DNA of 64,000 nucleotides from JACVRW01 sp963765135 (GTDB lineage Bacteria; Actinomycetota; Thermoleophilia; Solirubrobacterales; Thermoleophilaceae): assembly GCA_963765135.1 (NCBI GenBank), contig CAVXUX010000003.1, positions 310,001 to 374,000 of the forward strand, read 5' to 3'. The stretch's first letter is position 1. Each line of letters opens with the position of its first letter. Shown in pieces: positions 28,079 through 38,372 of this stretch. The notes under the pieces are model-generated. The model saw only the letters and a list, made by a program, of their open reading frames with translations. It did not search any database and was not told where the DNA came from. The translations under genes were made by a program, and so were the position numbers.

Positions 28079-28717
28079 ATGCAGATCGGTCACGCCCGGA
28101 GCTCCCTCGTCCCGATGGTCCTCGAGCAAACGTCCCGCGGGGAGCGCTCGTTCGACATCTACTCGCGCCTGCTGAACGAGCGCATCGTGTTCATCGGCCA
28201 GCAGATCGACGACGACATCGCCAACCTGGTCGTCGCCCAGCTGATCCACCTCGAGTCGGACGACCCCGACAAGGACATCGCGGTCTACGTGAACTCCCCC
28301 GGCGGCTCCCTCCACGCCGGGCTGGCCATCTACGACGCCATGCAGTACGTGCGCCCCGACGTGAGCACGCTCTGCTACGGCATGGCGATGTCGGCCGCGT
28401 CGCTGATCCTCACCGGCGGGACCAAGGGCAAGCGCTTCTCGCTGCCGAACTCGCGCATCCTGATCCACCAGCCGCTGGGCGGGTTCCAGGGCCAGTCGAG
28501 CGACATCGCGATCCACGCCAAGGAGATGCTGGAGCTGCGCGGGCTGCTGGACGACATCTACGCGCGCCACACCGGCCAGAGCCAGGAGCAGGTGCACGAC
28601 GACATGGAGCGCGACCGCTTCTTCAGCGCCAAGCAGGCGGTCGACTACGGCCTGATCGACAAGATCATCAGCGAGCGCGAGCTGAACCGGCGCAAGTCGG
28701 GGTTTGCGGCGGCGTGA
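28079..28717 (+). CDS. clpP: ATP-dependent Clp protease proteolytic subunit
   Basis: 212 residues, a usual length. The catalytic triad is visible: Ser about 105 in GMAMSAASLIL, His about 130 in SRILIHQPLGGFQG, and an Asp near VDYGLIDKIISER. ERIVFIGQQIDDDIANLVVA is the usual N-terminal strand and helix. Ser is in the ClpP context but the residues after it are less typical (MAMSAAS rather than AASMGA), so this may be a divergent paralogue. AAGGAG upstream of ATG 28079 is a good ribosome-binding site. No clpX or second clpP adjoins, and it is divergent from an ArsR operon. Confidence 0.9.
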   Translation: MQIGHARSSLVPMVLEQTSRGERSFDIYSRLLNERIVFIGQQIDDDIANLVVAQLIHLESDDPDKDIAVYVNSPGGSLHAGLAIYDAMQYVRPDVSTLCYGMAMSAASLILTGGTKGKRFSLPNSRILIHQPLGGFQGQSSDIAIHAKEMLELRGLLDDIYARHTGQSQEQVHDDMERDRFFSAKQAVDYGLIDKIISERELNRRKSGFAAA

Positions 28718-28735
28718 GGGGGCTTCGCGGGGGTG

Positions 28736-28771
28736 GGACGAGTTCTCTCGGTATGCGCGAAGAACTCGTCC
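28736..28771 (+). terminator. Strong 11-bp stem-loop after clpP
   Basis: GGACGAGTTCT pairs perfectly with AGAACTCGTCC around a 14-nt loop, 18 nt after the stop codon. A second GC-rich hairpin (CGGGG/CCCCG) follows at about 28775-28792. There is no T-run; a terminator or mRNA-protecting structure is likely. Confidence 0.55.
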
Positions 28772-28850
28772 GCCCCGGGGCCGAACCCCGGGCGCGCGCG
28801 GGTGAGGCGACTCCGCCGGGGCCACACGCCCATCGCCTACCGTCTCCCGC

Positions 28851-30135
28851 ATCGCGGCGCGACTCGTAACCGCCCTGCTCGCAGCGCTCATCCTGGCGGC
28901 GGCCGCCTGTGACTCCGACGACGGGGGCGACTCAAAGCCACCCCCGCCGCCGCGTCCGATCGCCACTCGCGACCTCGTCGCCCATCTGACCGCCCTCCAG
29001 CGCATCGCCGACGAACACGGCGGCGAGCGCACGGCCGGCAGCCCGGGCTACGACGCCTCGGTCGCCTACGTGGCGCGGGTCCTGCGCCGCGCCGGCTGGC
29101 GCGTGCACGTCCAGCAGGTGCCGATGGCCTCTTGGCGCGAGCGCTCGCCGGCCAGCCTGTCCCTCAACGGCGTCCCGGTCGCGCGGAGCGCAGCTCCGCG
29201 TTCCGAGCTACTCGTCGGCCGGGCGGGCGGACGGGACGTTGCGCGCCGTCGACGACGCCTGCGAGGCCGCCGACTTCGACGGGCTGAGCCCCGGTGACGT
29301 CGCGTTCACCGGGTTCGGCACCTGCTTCCTCTGGCGCAAGACCGTCAACGCCCGCCGCGCGGGCGCCAGCGCGGTCATCGTCCAGACCGCCGGCTCGCGC
29401 CACGGCGTGGCCAGCGCCACGCTGGCGGTCCCCCGGCTCGGGCTGCCGGTGGTGCTGATGAGCCGGGACGTCGCCGCCCGCGACGGCGATCGCGCGCAGC
29501 TGTCGGTCAACTCGGCGACCGGTCGCGGCACCACCCAGAACGTGATCGCCGAGCTCGGCCCGCGCGGCGGCCCCGTCATCATGGCCGGCGCCCACCTCGA
29601 CTCGGTGCCGGGCGGCCCCGGCATCAACGACAACGGGTCCGGCGTGGCCACCCTGCTGGAGGTTGCCCACACCCTTGGCCCTCGCCCACCCGGCCGCGTG
29701 CGGCTGGCCTTCTGGGGCGCCGAGGAGGAAGGCCTGATCGGCTCACGTCGCTACGTGCGCGAGCTCTCGCCTGACCAGCGCAAGCAGATCGCCGCCTACC
29801 TCAACTTCGACATGGTCGGCTCGCCGAACGCCGTGCCGGCGGTCTACTCCGACGGTGACCAACGCCTCGGGCGCCTGCTGCGCCGGCTCCACCCCGGAGC
29901 CGAGCGCGGCGTGCTCGTCGGCAACCGTTCCGACAGCTCTGCGTTCGAGGGCCACGACATCCCCATCAACGGCCTCTACTCGGGCGCCACCGAACCCGGA
30001 CCGGGCGGCAAGCCGCGCGACCCCTGCTACCACCTGCCCTGCGACACGCTCGCCAACGTGGACCGGGCTGTGCTCCTCGAGATGGCCCGCGCCGCGGCCG
30101 GGGCGCTCGCCGAGCTGGCCCGTCAGGCGAAGTAG
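28851..30135 (+). CDS. M28-family metallopeptidase lipoprotein with PA domain (one frameshift)
   Basis: About 427 residues. An N-terminal signal with lipobox (RLVTALLAALILAAAAC) is followed by a helical part, a protease-associated domain region (ALD-like SPGDVAFTGFGTCFLWRKT), and the peptidase with all ligands: GAHLDSVPGGPGINDNGSG (His, Asp), WGAEEEGLIGSRRYV (Glu), NFDMVG (Asp) and CYHLPCDT (His). It probably cleaves N-terminal residues from peptides outside the cell. One extra base near 29190-29200 is needed. No ATG, GTG or TTG is in frame at the signal; TACCGT (28838-28843) sits 7 nt before ATC 28851, so a non-standard start or a base error is possible. Confidence 0.8.
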
Positions 30136-31205
30136 AAGACCAGCCCCAGCACCGCGTACAGCGCCAGCAGCTGCACGCCCTCGAACCAGTTCGACTCGCC
30201 GTCCTGCGTGACCAGGTTCGCGATCAGCACCGCGAACAACAGCGCGCCCAGCTCGTAGCCGTTGAAGACGAGCGCCATCGGGTGGTCCCCGACGACGAAC
30301 GAGGCCAGGACGAGCAGCGGCGCCACGAACAACGCGATCTGCGCGCTCGAGCCGATGGCGATGTTGACCGCGAGGTCCATCTTGTCCTTGGCCGCGACCA
30401 GCACGGCGACCCAGTGCTCGGCCGCGTTGCCCACGATCGCGACCACGAACACGCCGACGAAGAACTCGGACAGCCCGATGTCCTCCGAGGCCTCGGTGAT
30501 CGACCCCACCAGGATCTCGCTCATCACGCCGACCGCCACGGCCGCCAGGGCCAGGTAGACCGCCGCCCGCCTCACCGACCAGTGGTGCTCCTCCTCCTCG
30601 CCGCTGTCGCCGTAGGGGTTGAACACGGCGCGGTGGGTCTTCAGCGAGAAGATCAGGCCGGCCACGTACGAGATCAGCAGCACGATCGCCACGCCGAACG
30701 AGAGCTGCTCGAGGTCAGAGCCGAAGTCGACCTCGTCCACGCCGACCTGCGGCAGCCCGCCGCCGTGGATCAGCTGGAAGATCGCCGGGAAGACGAGCGC
30801 GACCAGCGCCAGCATCAGCATCGCGGACTGGGCGTGGGCCGCTGTCCGGCTGAACGTCTGCTTGTCGCGCGGCAGCCCGCCGACGAGCATCGCCGCGCCC
30901 ATGACGAGCAGGATGTTGCCGATGATCGAGCCGACGATCGACGCCTTGACGACCTCCTGGAGGCCCTCGAGCAGCGCGAAGAAGGCGATGATCAGCTCGG
31001 GCGCGTTGCCGAACGTCACGTTCAGCAGGCCGCCGATGCCGGGCCCGGTGCGGGCCGCGATCGCCTCGGTCGCCTCGCCCATCACCGCCGCGCAGGGGAT
31101 CACCGCCAGCGCCGCCGCGCCGAAGATCACGACCGGACCGGCGTGCGCCAGCTCGAGCCCGATCGCGACCGGGATGAAGACGCCTAGGGAGTAGATGGGG
31201 CGCAT
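30123..31205 (-). CDS. CaCA-superfamily cation antiporter (CAX-type Ca2+/H+ exchanger)
   Basis: 360 residues, about eleven helices. The two alpha-repeats are visible: NVTFGNAPELIIAFFALLEG and VAIVGNAAEHWVAVLVAAKD, with membrane Glu in each, as in CAX/ChaA exchangers. The loop SGEEEEHHW between halves is acidic and His-rich and may sense Ca2+ or pH. TAGGCT on the minus strand (31220-31215) ends 9 nt before ATG 31205. The 3' end overlaps the convergent peptidase by 13 nt. Confidence 0.9.
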   Translation of the reverse strand: MRPIYSLGVFIPVAIGLELAHAGPVVIFGAAALAVIPCAAVMGEATEAIAARTGPGIGGLLNVTFGNAPELIIAFFALLEGLQEVVKASIVGSIIGNILLVMGAAMLVGGLPRDKQTFSRTAAHAQSAMLMLALVALVFPAIFQLIHGGGLPQVGVDEVDFGSDLEQLSFGVAIVLLISYVAGLIFSLKTHRAVFNPYGDSGEEEEHHWSVRRAAVYLALAAVAVGVMSEILVGSITEASEDIGLSEFFVGVFVVAIVGNAAEHWVAVLVAAKDKMDLAVNIAIGSSAQIALFVAPLLVLASFVVGDHPMALVFNGYELGALLFAVLIANLVTQDGESNWFEGVQLLALYAVLGLVFYFA

Positions 31206-31214
31206 CGGCGGGGA

Positions 31215-31220
31215 AGCCTA
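31215..31220 (-). promoter_or_regulatory. -10 element TAGGCT before the cation antiporter
   Basis: The hexamer reads TAGGCT on the minus strand, 9 nt before ATG 31205, in the 34-nt gap downstream of the small upstream gene. It fits a leaderless antiporter mRNA. Confidence 0.5.
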
Positions 31221-31239
31221 CGCGCCGACCGGCGAGCGC

Positions 31240-31570
31240 CTACTCCTCGGCGGTGAAGCCGGCTTCCTCCGGATCCGGCTCCACCTCGCCCGGATCGTCG
31301 TCGGCCGGCGTGCTTGGCACGGCGCGGCTGTCGCTCGCCGTGGTAGGTCGCCTGGAACGTCTCGAGCAGCTCGTCGCGGCGCGACTCGTCGGTCGGCACC
31401 TCGTCCGAGATCAGCACCCAGTCGGCCCCCTCGAACTCCTCCAGGTTGAAGATCTCGCCGTCGATCGAGGGCGAGTCGTCCACCACGACCAGCACCTCGG
31501 TCTGGGGGTTCAGGTACGTCCCGGGGCGTACCAGCAGGTCGTCGAGCTCGATGCGGCGGTCCTCGGCCAT
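31240..31570 (-). CDS. Hypothetical acidic protein, about 109 aa (one frameshift)
   Basis: Starts MAEDRRIELDDLLVRPGTYL; then NPQTEVLVVVDDSPSIDGE and EFEGADWVLISDEVPTDE. One extra base near 31345 (GAG-C-GAC) gives an acidic C-terminus ending PEEAGFTAEE and a TAG at 31240. TAGGCT on the minus strand (31586-31581) ends 10 nt before the ATG, which fixes the start. Family not recognised; the acidic, probably disordered tail and the absence of any signal suggest a cytosolic protein. Confidence 0.6.
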
Positions 31571-31601
31571 GACGAGGCTGAGCCTATACCCGGGGCGAGG
31601 G

Positions 31602-32010
31602 CTAGTCACCCCCGAGCGACTGGAGCTGGCGCTCGATCTCGGTCTCCACGTCGAGCGGCTCCTTGCCCTGCCGCAGCCGCCGCTCGTTGCGGGCGATCAC
31701 GAGCTGGCGGACCTCCTCGCGCAGGCCGGGATCGGTGCTCGACCGAGGGCCGGGTGAGCGCGGCCAGCTCGGCGTCCACGTCCAGCCCGGGCTCGCCGCG
31801 CGCCTGCCGGCGGTGCGACTTGGCCTCGAGCATCTGGCGGATCTCCTCCTGCACCTCGGCGCCGCTGGCCGGCGCGGCCGGCTCGCGGGTCATGTCGAGA
31901 CCGCCCTCGCGCCCCAGCCCGGAGTAGATGCGGCCGGTCCCTCGGTAGGACACCGCCGCCGCCAGGACGGCCACGATCGCGACCACGATCACCACGGTGC
32001 CGAACTCCAT
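31602..32010 (-). CDS. Single-pass membrane protein with two copies of a 31-residue helical motif (one frameshift)
   Basis: About 135 residues after removing one extra base near 31745. N-terminal helix EFGTVVIVVAIVAVLAAAVS, a short linker, then EEIRQMLEAKSHRRQARGEP followed by GLDVDAELAAL, and again EEVRQLVIARNERRLRQGKE followed by PLDVETEIERQL. The repeat is short, charged and helical, resembling tandem SHOCT-like elements. Cytoplasmic oligomerisation is plausible. Start ATG 32010. Function unknown. Confidence 0.65.
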
Positions 32011-32028
32011 CGGTCAAAGTGTCCCGCA

Positions 32029-32166
32029 ATGCCCTGGAAGCGCCTCCGCCGCCGGACGATGGCGCCCAGCCGGCCGGCCCTCTATCCCGATCAGATCGGG
32101 CTGCTGGTGTTCACCGTGGCCGCGATCGGGGGCGGGATCTATGCGGCTCTCCGTTACCTGCTGTAA
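32029..32166 (+). CDS. Small single-helix membrane protein, 45 aa
   Basis: Short frame from ATG 32029: a basic N-terminus (PWKRLRRRTMAPSRPALYP) and one hydrophobic helix QIGLLVFTVAAIGGGIYAAL. It lies 18 nt from the divergent start of the helical membrane protein. Codon positions are G/C-rich as in real genes here, and the charge pattern obeys positive-inside. ATG 32059 is an alternative start. Function unknown. Confidence 0.5.
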   Translation: MPWKRLRRRTMAPSRPALYPDQIGLLVFTVAAIGGGIYAALRYLL

Positions 32167-32245
32167 CCTGGTGGGTACTCCATTGACTGACGAATCAATC
32201 GGGTTGGCCCGGAGAGGGCCATCCGGGCACCGAGGAGCAGCCGCC

Positions 32246-33419
<1,174 letters not shown>

Positions 33420-33442
33420 CGCCGCGTGTCAGCATGCGCTGA

Positions 33443-33898
33443 GTGAGCGGCTCGAAACGGGACCGCAGCCGTCGCGCGGTGCGCGAGGCGGTGGCGCAGG
33501 CGGGAGGCCTCGAGTCGACGGCGGCCCCGCCGTCGAAGCGCTCCCAGGACCCGTTCACGGGCGAGCTGCGCCGGCGCGAGGTGCTGCCGCTGCTGGTCCT
33601 GCACCTGATCGCGCAGGGGCCGAGCTACGGCAACCAGCTGATGGAGCGGATCGCGGGCATGACCGCCGGCGTGCTGTCGGTCAACCCGAACACGATGTAC
33701 CCGCTGCTGCGCCAGCTCGAGTCGCGCGGGCTGATCGCCGGCGAGTGGGAGCACCCGGAACGGCGCACCCGGCGCTACTACTCGCTCACCGACGAGGGCC
33801 ACGCGGAGTACGACCGGTTGGTGGAGGAGGTGCGGCCCTTCCTCGACTCGGTCAAGACCTCGATCGACGAGATCGTGCGCGAGGTCTACGGCGGGTGA
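33443..33898 (+). CDS. PadR-family transcriptional regulator
   Basis: 151 residues from GTG 33443. Winged helix LRRREVLPLLVLHLIAQGPS, YGNQLMERIAGMTAGVLSVN, TMYPLLRQLESRGLIAGEWE and RRTRRYYSLTDEGHAEYDRL matches the PadR/PF03551 pattern. A basic N-terminal extension of about 35 residues precedes it. It follows the acyl-CoA dehydrogenase by 23 nt and overlaps the next gene, so it may regulate the dehydrogenase operon; effectors are unknown. Confidence 0.88.
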   Translation: MSGSKRDRSRRAVREAVAQAGGLESTAAPPSKRSQDPFTGELRRREVLPLLVLHLIAQGPSYGNQLMERIAGMTAGVLSVNPNTMYPLLRQLESRGLIAGEWEHPERRTRRYYSLTDEGHAEYDRLVEEVRPFLDSVKTSIDEIVREVYGG

Positions 33899-34348
33899 GG
33901 ACGGCGACGCGCCGAGGCGGAGGTGCGGCTGGCGCCGGAGGCCGCGCTGCGGCTGTGGACGGACCTGTCGCGCTGGCCGACGTTCGTCGAGGGCTTCGCC
34001 CGCGTGGTCGAGGTCGACCCGGGCTGGCCGGGCGAGGGCAGCCGGGTGATCTGGGAGTCGATCCCCTCCGGCCGCGGGCGGGTGACCGAGAAGGTGATCG
34101 AGAACGCCCCCGGCGAGTTCGCGACGATGGTGTTCGAGGACCGTCTCTCCGGCAGGCAGGCGCTCCGGGCGATCGAGAGCGAGGGCGGCGCCCGCCTGGA
34201 GCTGAGCCTGGAGTACACGCTCACGAGCTACGGACCGCTCGGCCCGCTCGCCGACGCGATCTTCATCCGGCGCGCGCTGCGCGACTCGCTGCGGCGCACG
34301 ATCCAGCGCTTCGAGGTCGAGGCCGAGGAGGAGGCGGGCCTGCGCTAG
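33895..34348 (+). CDS. SRPBCC (polyketide cyclase-like) protein (one frameshift)
   Basis: About 150 residues. Reading from GTG 33895 (GTGA overlap with PadR) requires one extra C near 33910 to give RTATAEAEVRLAPEAALRLW, then TFVEGFARVVEVDPGWPGEG and FATMVFEDRLSGRQAL. This is the START-like hydrophobic ligand fold (SRPBCC). GTG 33923 would avoid the break but lose the first beta strand. The TAG stop shares CTAG with the convergent membrane enzyme. Confidence 0.75.
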
Positions 34349-36382
34349 AGCGGCTTCAGCTGGTCGCCCTCGACCAGCAGCAGCTGGATCCGGTTGCGCC
34401 CCGCCTTGAACGCCCGCTCCGGCGCGATCATCGAGTACTGCTCCTCGTCGGCGCCCTCGAGCGTGAACGTCAACGCCGGTGGCGACCACGCGGCCGTTCA
34501 CGGCCACCGCCACCGTCCGCCCGCCGCCGCGCGGGCCGTCCGGGATCGTGCCGGCCACGTGGGCGGGCACGAATCCGCTGCCGGGGTCCACCACCACGGT
34601 GTCGTCCGCCACCCGGCGCGGAGCGCCCGATCAGGTCGGGCCGCGGCCCGAACGCGTAGATGTCGCCGCCGAACAGCCGGATCTTGCGCGCCAGGGCGGC
34701 TCGCTTGGCGCTCTGGTAGTCCGGGGTGTCGACCAGGTAGGTGTGCTTGAACTTCTTGGCGATGATCTCGCGGCGCCGCGGCTTCTGCGGCGCGAGCGCC
34801 GAGCGTCCGTCGACCTTCCACGGGATGTCCACGCCGAGGGTGTCCGCGATCGTGGGCAGCACGTCGACCGTCTGCAGCGGCGGTCGCTGATCCGCCCGCG
34901 CTTCTGGCCCGGCGCCTTCACGAAGAACGGGACCGGCGCGATGTCCTGCACGTTCTCGGCCCGCACCAGACGCCGGTCGTGGCCGAGCCGGAAGCTCATC
35001 CCGTGGTCGGCCACCACACCGACCACGGCGCGGTCGTAGATGCCCACCTCGTGCAGGCGGTCGAGCAGCTTGCCGAGCAGCCGGTCGGTGGCCTGCAGCT
35101 GCAGCAGGTGGCGCTGGTAGGCCTGCTCGACCACGAACGGGCTGCCGTACCCGGGCCGTCCGTCCAGTCCGGTGAGCGCCTCCTTCGGCGTGCGCCGGTA
35201 GAAGCGCCCCGAAGGCAGGTACTGGAACGGCACGTGCGGCAGCAGGATGTGGATCAGGTGCAGGCGCGGCGTGCGCCCGCCCTTGATCCCGTCGACGAAC
35301 TCCTCGAAGCGCCCCGGGCGGCCCTGGGCGAGGTTCTGATGGATGCGCACGAAGCGCTGGCGCTTGGTCTCGCGCTTGACCAGGCGCGTGTCGGCCACCG
35401 CCGAGCCGGTCTCGAGCCCGCCGTTGAAGTCGCCCCAGGTCTCTGTGACCGAGGGCAGCTCGCGCTCCAGGTCGTCGGGCAGCACCTCGTGCGCGTAGAC
35501 GAGGCTGAGGTCGTCCCACAGCGAGCGCATGCGGTCGGCTGAAGCTCGGCCGGTCGGCGTCCGTGCACAGGCTCGGGCGCGCACAGCGCGGTCGCGTCCT
35601 CGCTCACGTGCAGCTGGTAGCGCCCGCCGAACAGGCTGAAGATGTTCTCGGGGTGGTCCGCCGCCACCGGCAGCCGGTCCTGGCGCGGCAGCCGCCCGTC
35701 GAGGATCGCGGGCACGGCGTAGGGCGTGTCCTGGTCGACCGAGGCCGTGTCGCGGTACCAGGTGGCGTCGCCGGCGAGCCGGGCGAAGTTCGGGTAGAGC
35801 CGGCTGTCGATGCGCCCGTCGGCGCCCATCAGCGAGTGCACCGGGAACTCGTCGAAGATCACCAGCACGACCGGGGCGGTGGCGCGCACGTGCGCCGCCT
35901 GGACGTCGGCCGAGCCCGGGAAGACCAGGTCGGAGACGTCCGACACGACCAGGAACAGCACCACGAAGACCACCGGCGCCGGGCCGAGCACGGTCAGGAA
36001 CGTGCGCGCGGCCGGCAGGCGCACGTAGGCGAGAGCGGCCGCCGCTCCGAGCGCGAGCGCCACCGCCAGGGCGGGCACCGTCCCGGCGAGCGAGATCGCC
36101 TGCAGCACGATCGCGCCGACCAGCACCGCCACGCAGACGAGGTGCACCGCCCAGGCGACCGCCTCGCCGATCAGGCCGGCGAGCCACTCCAGCGCCGAGC
36201 AGCGCCAGTGGCACCGCGAACGTGACCAGCAGGGCGAAGGCGACGATGTCGCCCGGCGGCGAGCCGCGGGTGGCGAAGAACTCGGGGTTGCGTCCGAGCA
36301 GGTCGAACAGCGGCTGCGCGACCGCGAGCGCCCAGAGCACGGCGATGTGCAGCCCTCGCTCGAGTAGCTCCCGGCGACTCAT
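34345..36382 (-). CDS. LtaS-like membrane-anchored alkaline phosphatase-superfamily enzyme (at least four frameshifts)
   Basis: About 679 codons. N-terminal half has several helices: HIAVLWALAVAQPLFDLLG, VAFALLVTFAVPLALLG, LVCVAVLVGAIVLQAISLAG and APVVFVVLFLVVSDVS. The extracellular enzyme begins APVVLVIFDEFPVHSLMG with the metal-binding Asp, has a Thr-bearing DQDTPYAVPAILDGRLPR at the nucleophile position and VVGVVADHGMSFRLGHDRRL near the end. This fold includes LtaS and related phosphoglycerol or phosphoethanolamine transferases. The C-terminus ends RNRIQLLLVEGDQLKPL. Breaks lie near 34490, 34630, 34890, 35540 and 36200. TAGCGT on the minus strand (36395-36390) ends 7 nt before ATG 36382. 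Confidence 0.75.
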
Positions 36383-36389
36383 TGGCCGC

Positions 36390-36405
36390 ACGCTAGCGTT
36401 AGCCT
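36390..36405. promoter_or_regulatory. Divergent -10 elements (LtaS-like / FadB-like)
   Basis: ACGCTAGCGT (36390-36399) is a perfect palindrome giving TAGCGT on both strands; the minus copy ends 7 nt before ATG 36382. A second plus element TAGCCT (36400-36405) ends 7 nt before ATG 36413. The two genes start 31 nt apart. Confidence 0.6.
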
Positions 36406-36412
36406 CCGCGCG

Positions 36413-38372
36413 ATGTTCGTCTTCAAAGCCGCCGTCGTCGGTGCCGGAACCATGGGCGGGGAGATCGCCCAGGTGATCGCCTCCGCCGGCATCCCCGTCG
36501 TCCTCAAGGACGTCAAGCAGGAGTTCGTCGACCGGGCCTGACCAAGGCCCGCGACGTGACCCAGGGCCAGCTCGCCGGCCTGGTCGCGAAGGAGAAGATC
36601 ACCCAGGAGGACGCCGATCGCCAGCTCGAGGAGATCGTCGGCCGCATCCACGGCACGCTCGACTACGACGGCTTCGGCGACGTCGACTTCGTGATCGAGG
36701 CCGTGCCCGAGCGGATGGAGATCAAGCAGGCCGTGTTCGCCGAGCTGGACGCGGTCACGCCCGGCCACGCGATCCTGGCGTCGAACACGTCATCGCTGTC
36801 GATCACCGAGATGGGCGAGGCGACGATCCGCCCGGACAAGGTCTGCGGCTTCCACTTCTTCTACCCGGCGTCGATGATGCGGCTGATCGAGGTGATCGAG
36901 GGCGAGGAGTCCTCCGAGGAGACGATCCAGACGGCCGCCAACTTCGCTCAGCAGATCCGCAAGACCGCGATCCGCTGCGGCGAGGTGCCCGGCTTCGTCG
37001 TCAACCGCATCCTCAACTCGGCGTGTCCGAGGTCTGGCGCGTGACCGAGGAGGAGGGGCTCGAGGTCGAGGAGGTCGACCAGGTCATCAAGGACTCCGGG
37101 ACGGTGCCGATGGGGCCGTTCTTCCTCACCGACCTGCTCGGGCTGGACACCGTCCTGCACGTGGCCGAGCACCTGCAGGAGTCGTACGGGGACCGCTTCT
37201 TCGTCTCGCCGAAGATGAAGGAGCTGGTCGAGGCCGGCAACCTCGGCCAGAAGACCGGAAGGGGCTTCTATGAGCACGGAAACTGAGCCGCAGCATCGAC
37301 GCGCTCGTCGAGCGGATGGGGCTCAAGACCCTGGTCGAGTCCTGCCTCGTGCTCGAGGAGGGCGTGGCCGCCGCCAAGGACATCGAGATCGGGATGATGA
37401 TGGGCGCGGGCATCCTGCCCGGGCCGTTCAGCCGCGCCGACGAGGCCGGCCTGGACGCGATCCTCGAGGGGCTCGAGCGCGCCGAGCGCGAGTGGGGGCC
37501 CGCCTTCGAGCCGCCCACCGTCCTGCGCCGGCTGGTCGCCCAGGGCCGGCTCGGCAAGAAGAGCGGCCAGGGCTTCTTCCCCTACCCGCAGCCCGACGCC
37601 GGCGACCAGCGCGAGACCGTCCTGCTCGAGACGCGCGGCGACATCGCGATCGCCTGGCTGAACCGGCCGCCGGCCAACCCGCTGTCGCCCCAGGCCGTGC
37701 GCGACCTGATCTCCGTCTGGGACGAGGTCGGCGGCAAGGTGCGGGCGCTCGTGATCGCCTCGTCGAACATCTTCACGTTCTGCGCGGGGGCGGACATCAA
37801 GGAGTTCACCAAGATGACGCCGGACGCCGAGGGCGCCGACCTGGTCGAGTCCGCGCACCGCTTCATGCGCGGGATGGAGTCGTCGTCGACGGTCACGATC
37901 GCCGCGGTCAACTCGATCGCGTTCGGCGGCGGCTGCGAGCTGGCGATGGCGTGCGACTTCCGCATCGCCGCCGAGTCGGCCACGTTCGGCCAGCCCGAGA
38001 TCAACCTCGGGCTCATCCCCGGCTTCGGCGGCACCCAGCGGCTGCCGCGGCTGGTGGGCGAGGCCAAGGCGCTCGAGATGAACCTGGGCGGCGACCCGAT
38101 CGACGCCTACGAGGCGCACCGGGTCGGGCTGGCCAACCAGGTCGTGCCCGACCACGAGCTGTTCGACACGGCGCTCGCGTGGGCGCGGCGGCTGGCGGAG
38201 AAGGCGCCGATCGCGATCGAGGAGATCAAGCAGCGCTCGCACCGGCCCGACCTCGACGAGGGGCTCGCCTCCGAGGCCGAGGGCTTCGGCGCGCGCGTTC
38301 GGCTCGGAGGACGCCAAGGAGGGCATCTCGGCCTTCCTCGGCAAGCGCCGAGCCGCCTTCAAGGGTCGATGA
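36413..38372 (+). CDS. Bifunctional 3-hydroxyacyl-CoA dehydrogenase / enoyl-CoA hydratase, HCDH-first order (four frameshifts)
   Basis: About 653 residues. Dehydrogenase part: Rossmann AAVVGAGTMGGEIAQVIASA, then FVIEAVPERM, ILASNTSSLSITEM and GFHFFYPASMMRLIEVIEG, two C-terminal HCDH domains, then a crotonase domain with FCAGADIKEF, FGGGCELAMACDFRIA and QPEINLGLIPGFGGTQR. The order dehydrogenase then hydratase is the reverse of E. coli FadB and is like the archaeal crotonyl-CoA hydratase/3-hydroxybutyryl-CoA dehydrogenase. Breaks at about 36535, 37020 and 37285 are missing bases in G or A runs; near 38300 there is an extra one. Corrected, GFYEHGKLSRSIDALVERM joins both halves. Works with the acyl-CoA dehydrogenase in beta-oxidation. 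Confidence 0.88.

Noticed and set aside
36535..38372. Splitting the HCDH/ECH protein into three genes at its apparent stops
   Set aside because: Restoring single bases missing from G or A runs gives a continuous protein with known domain order and length (about 653 residues).
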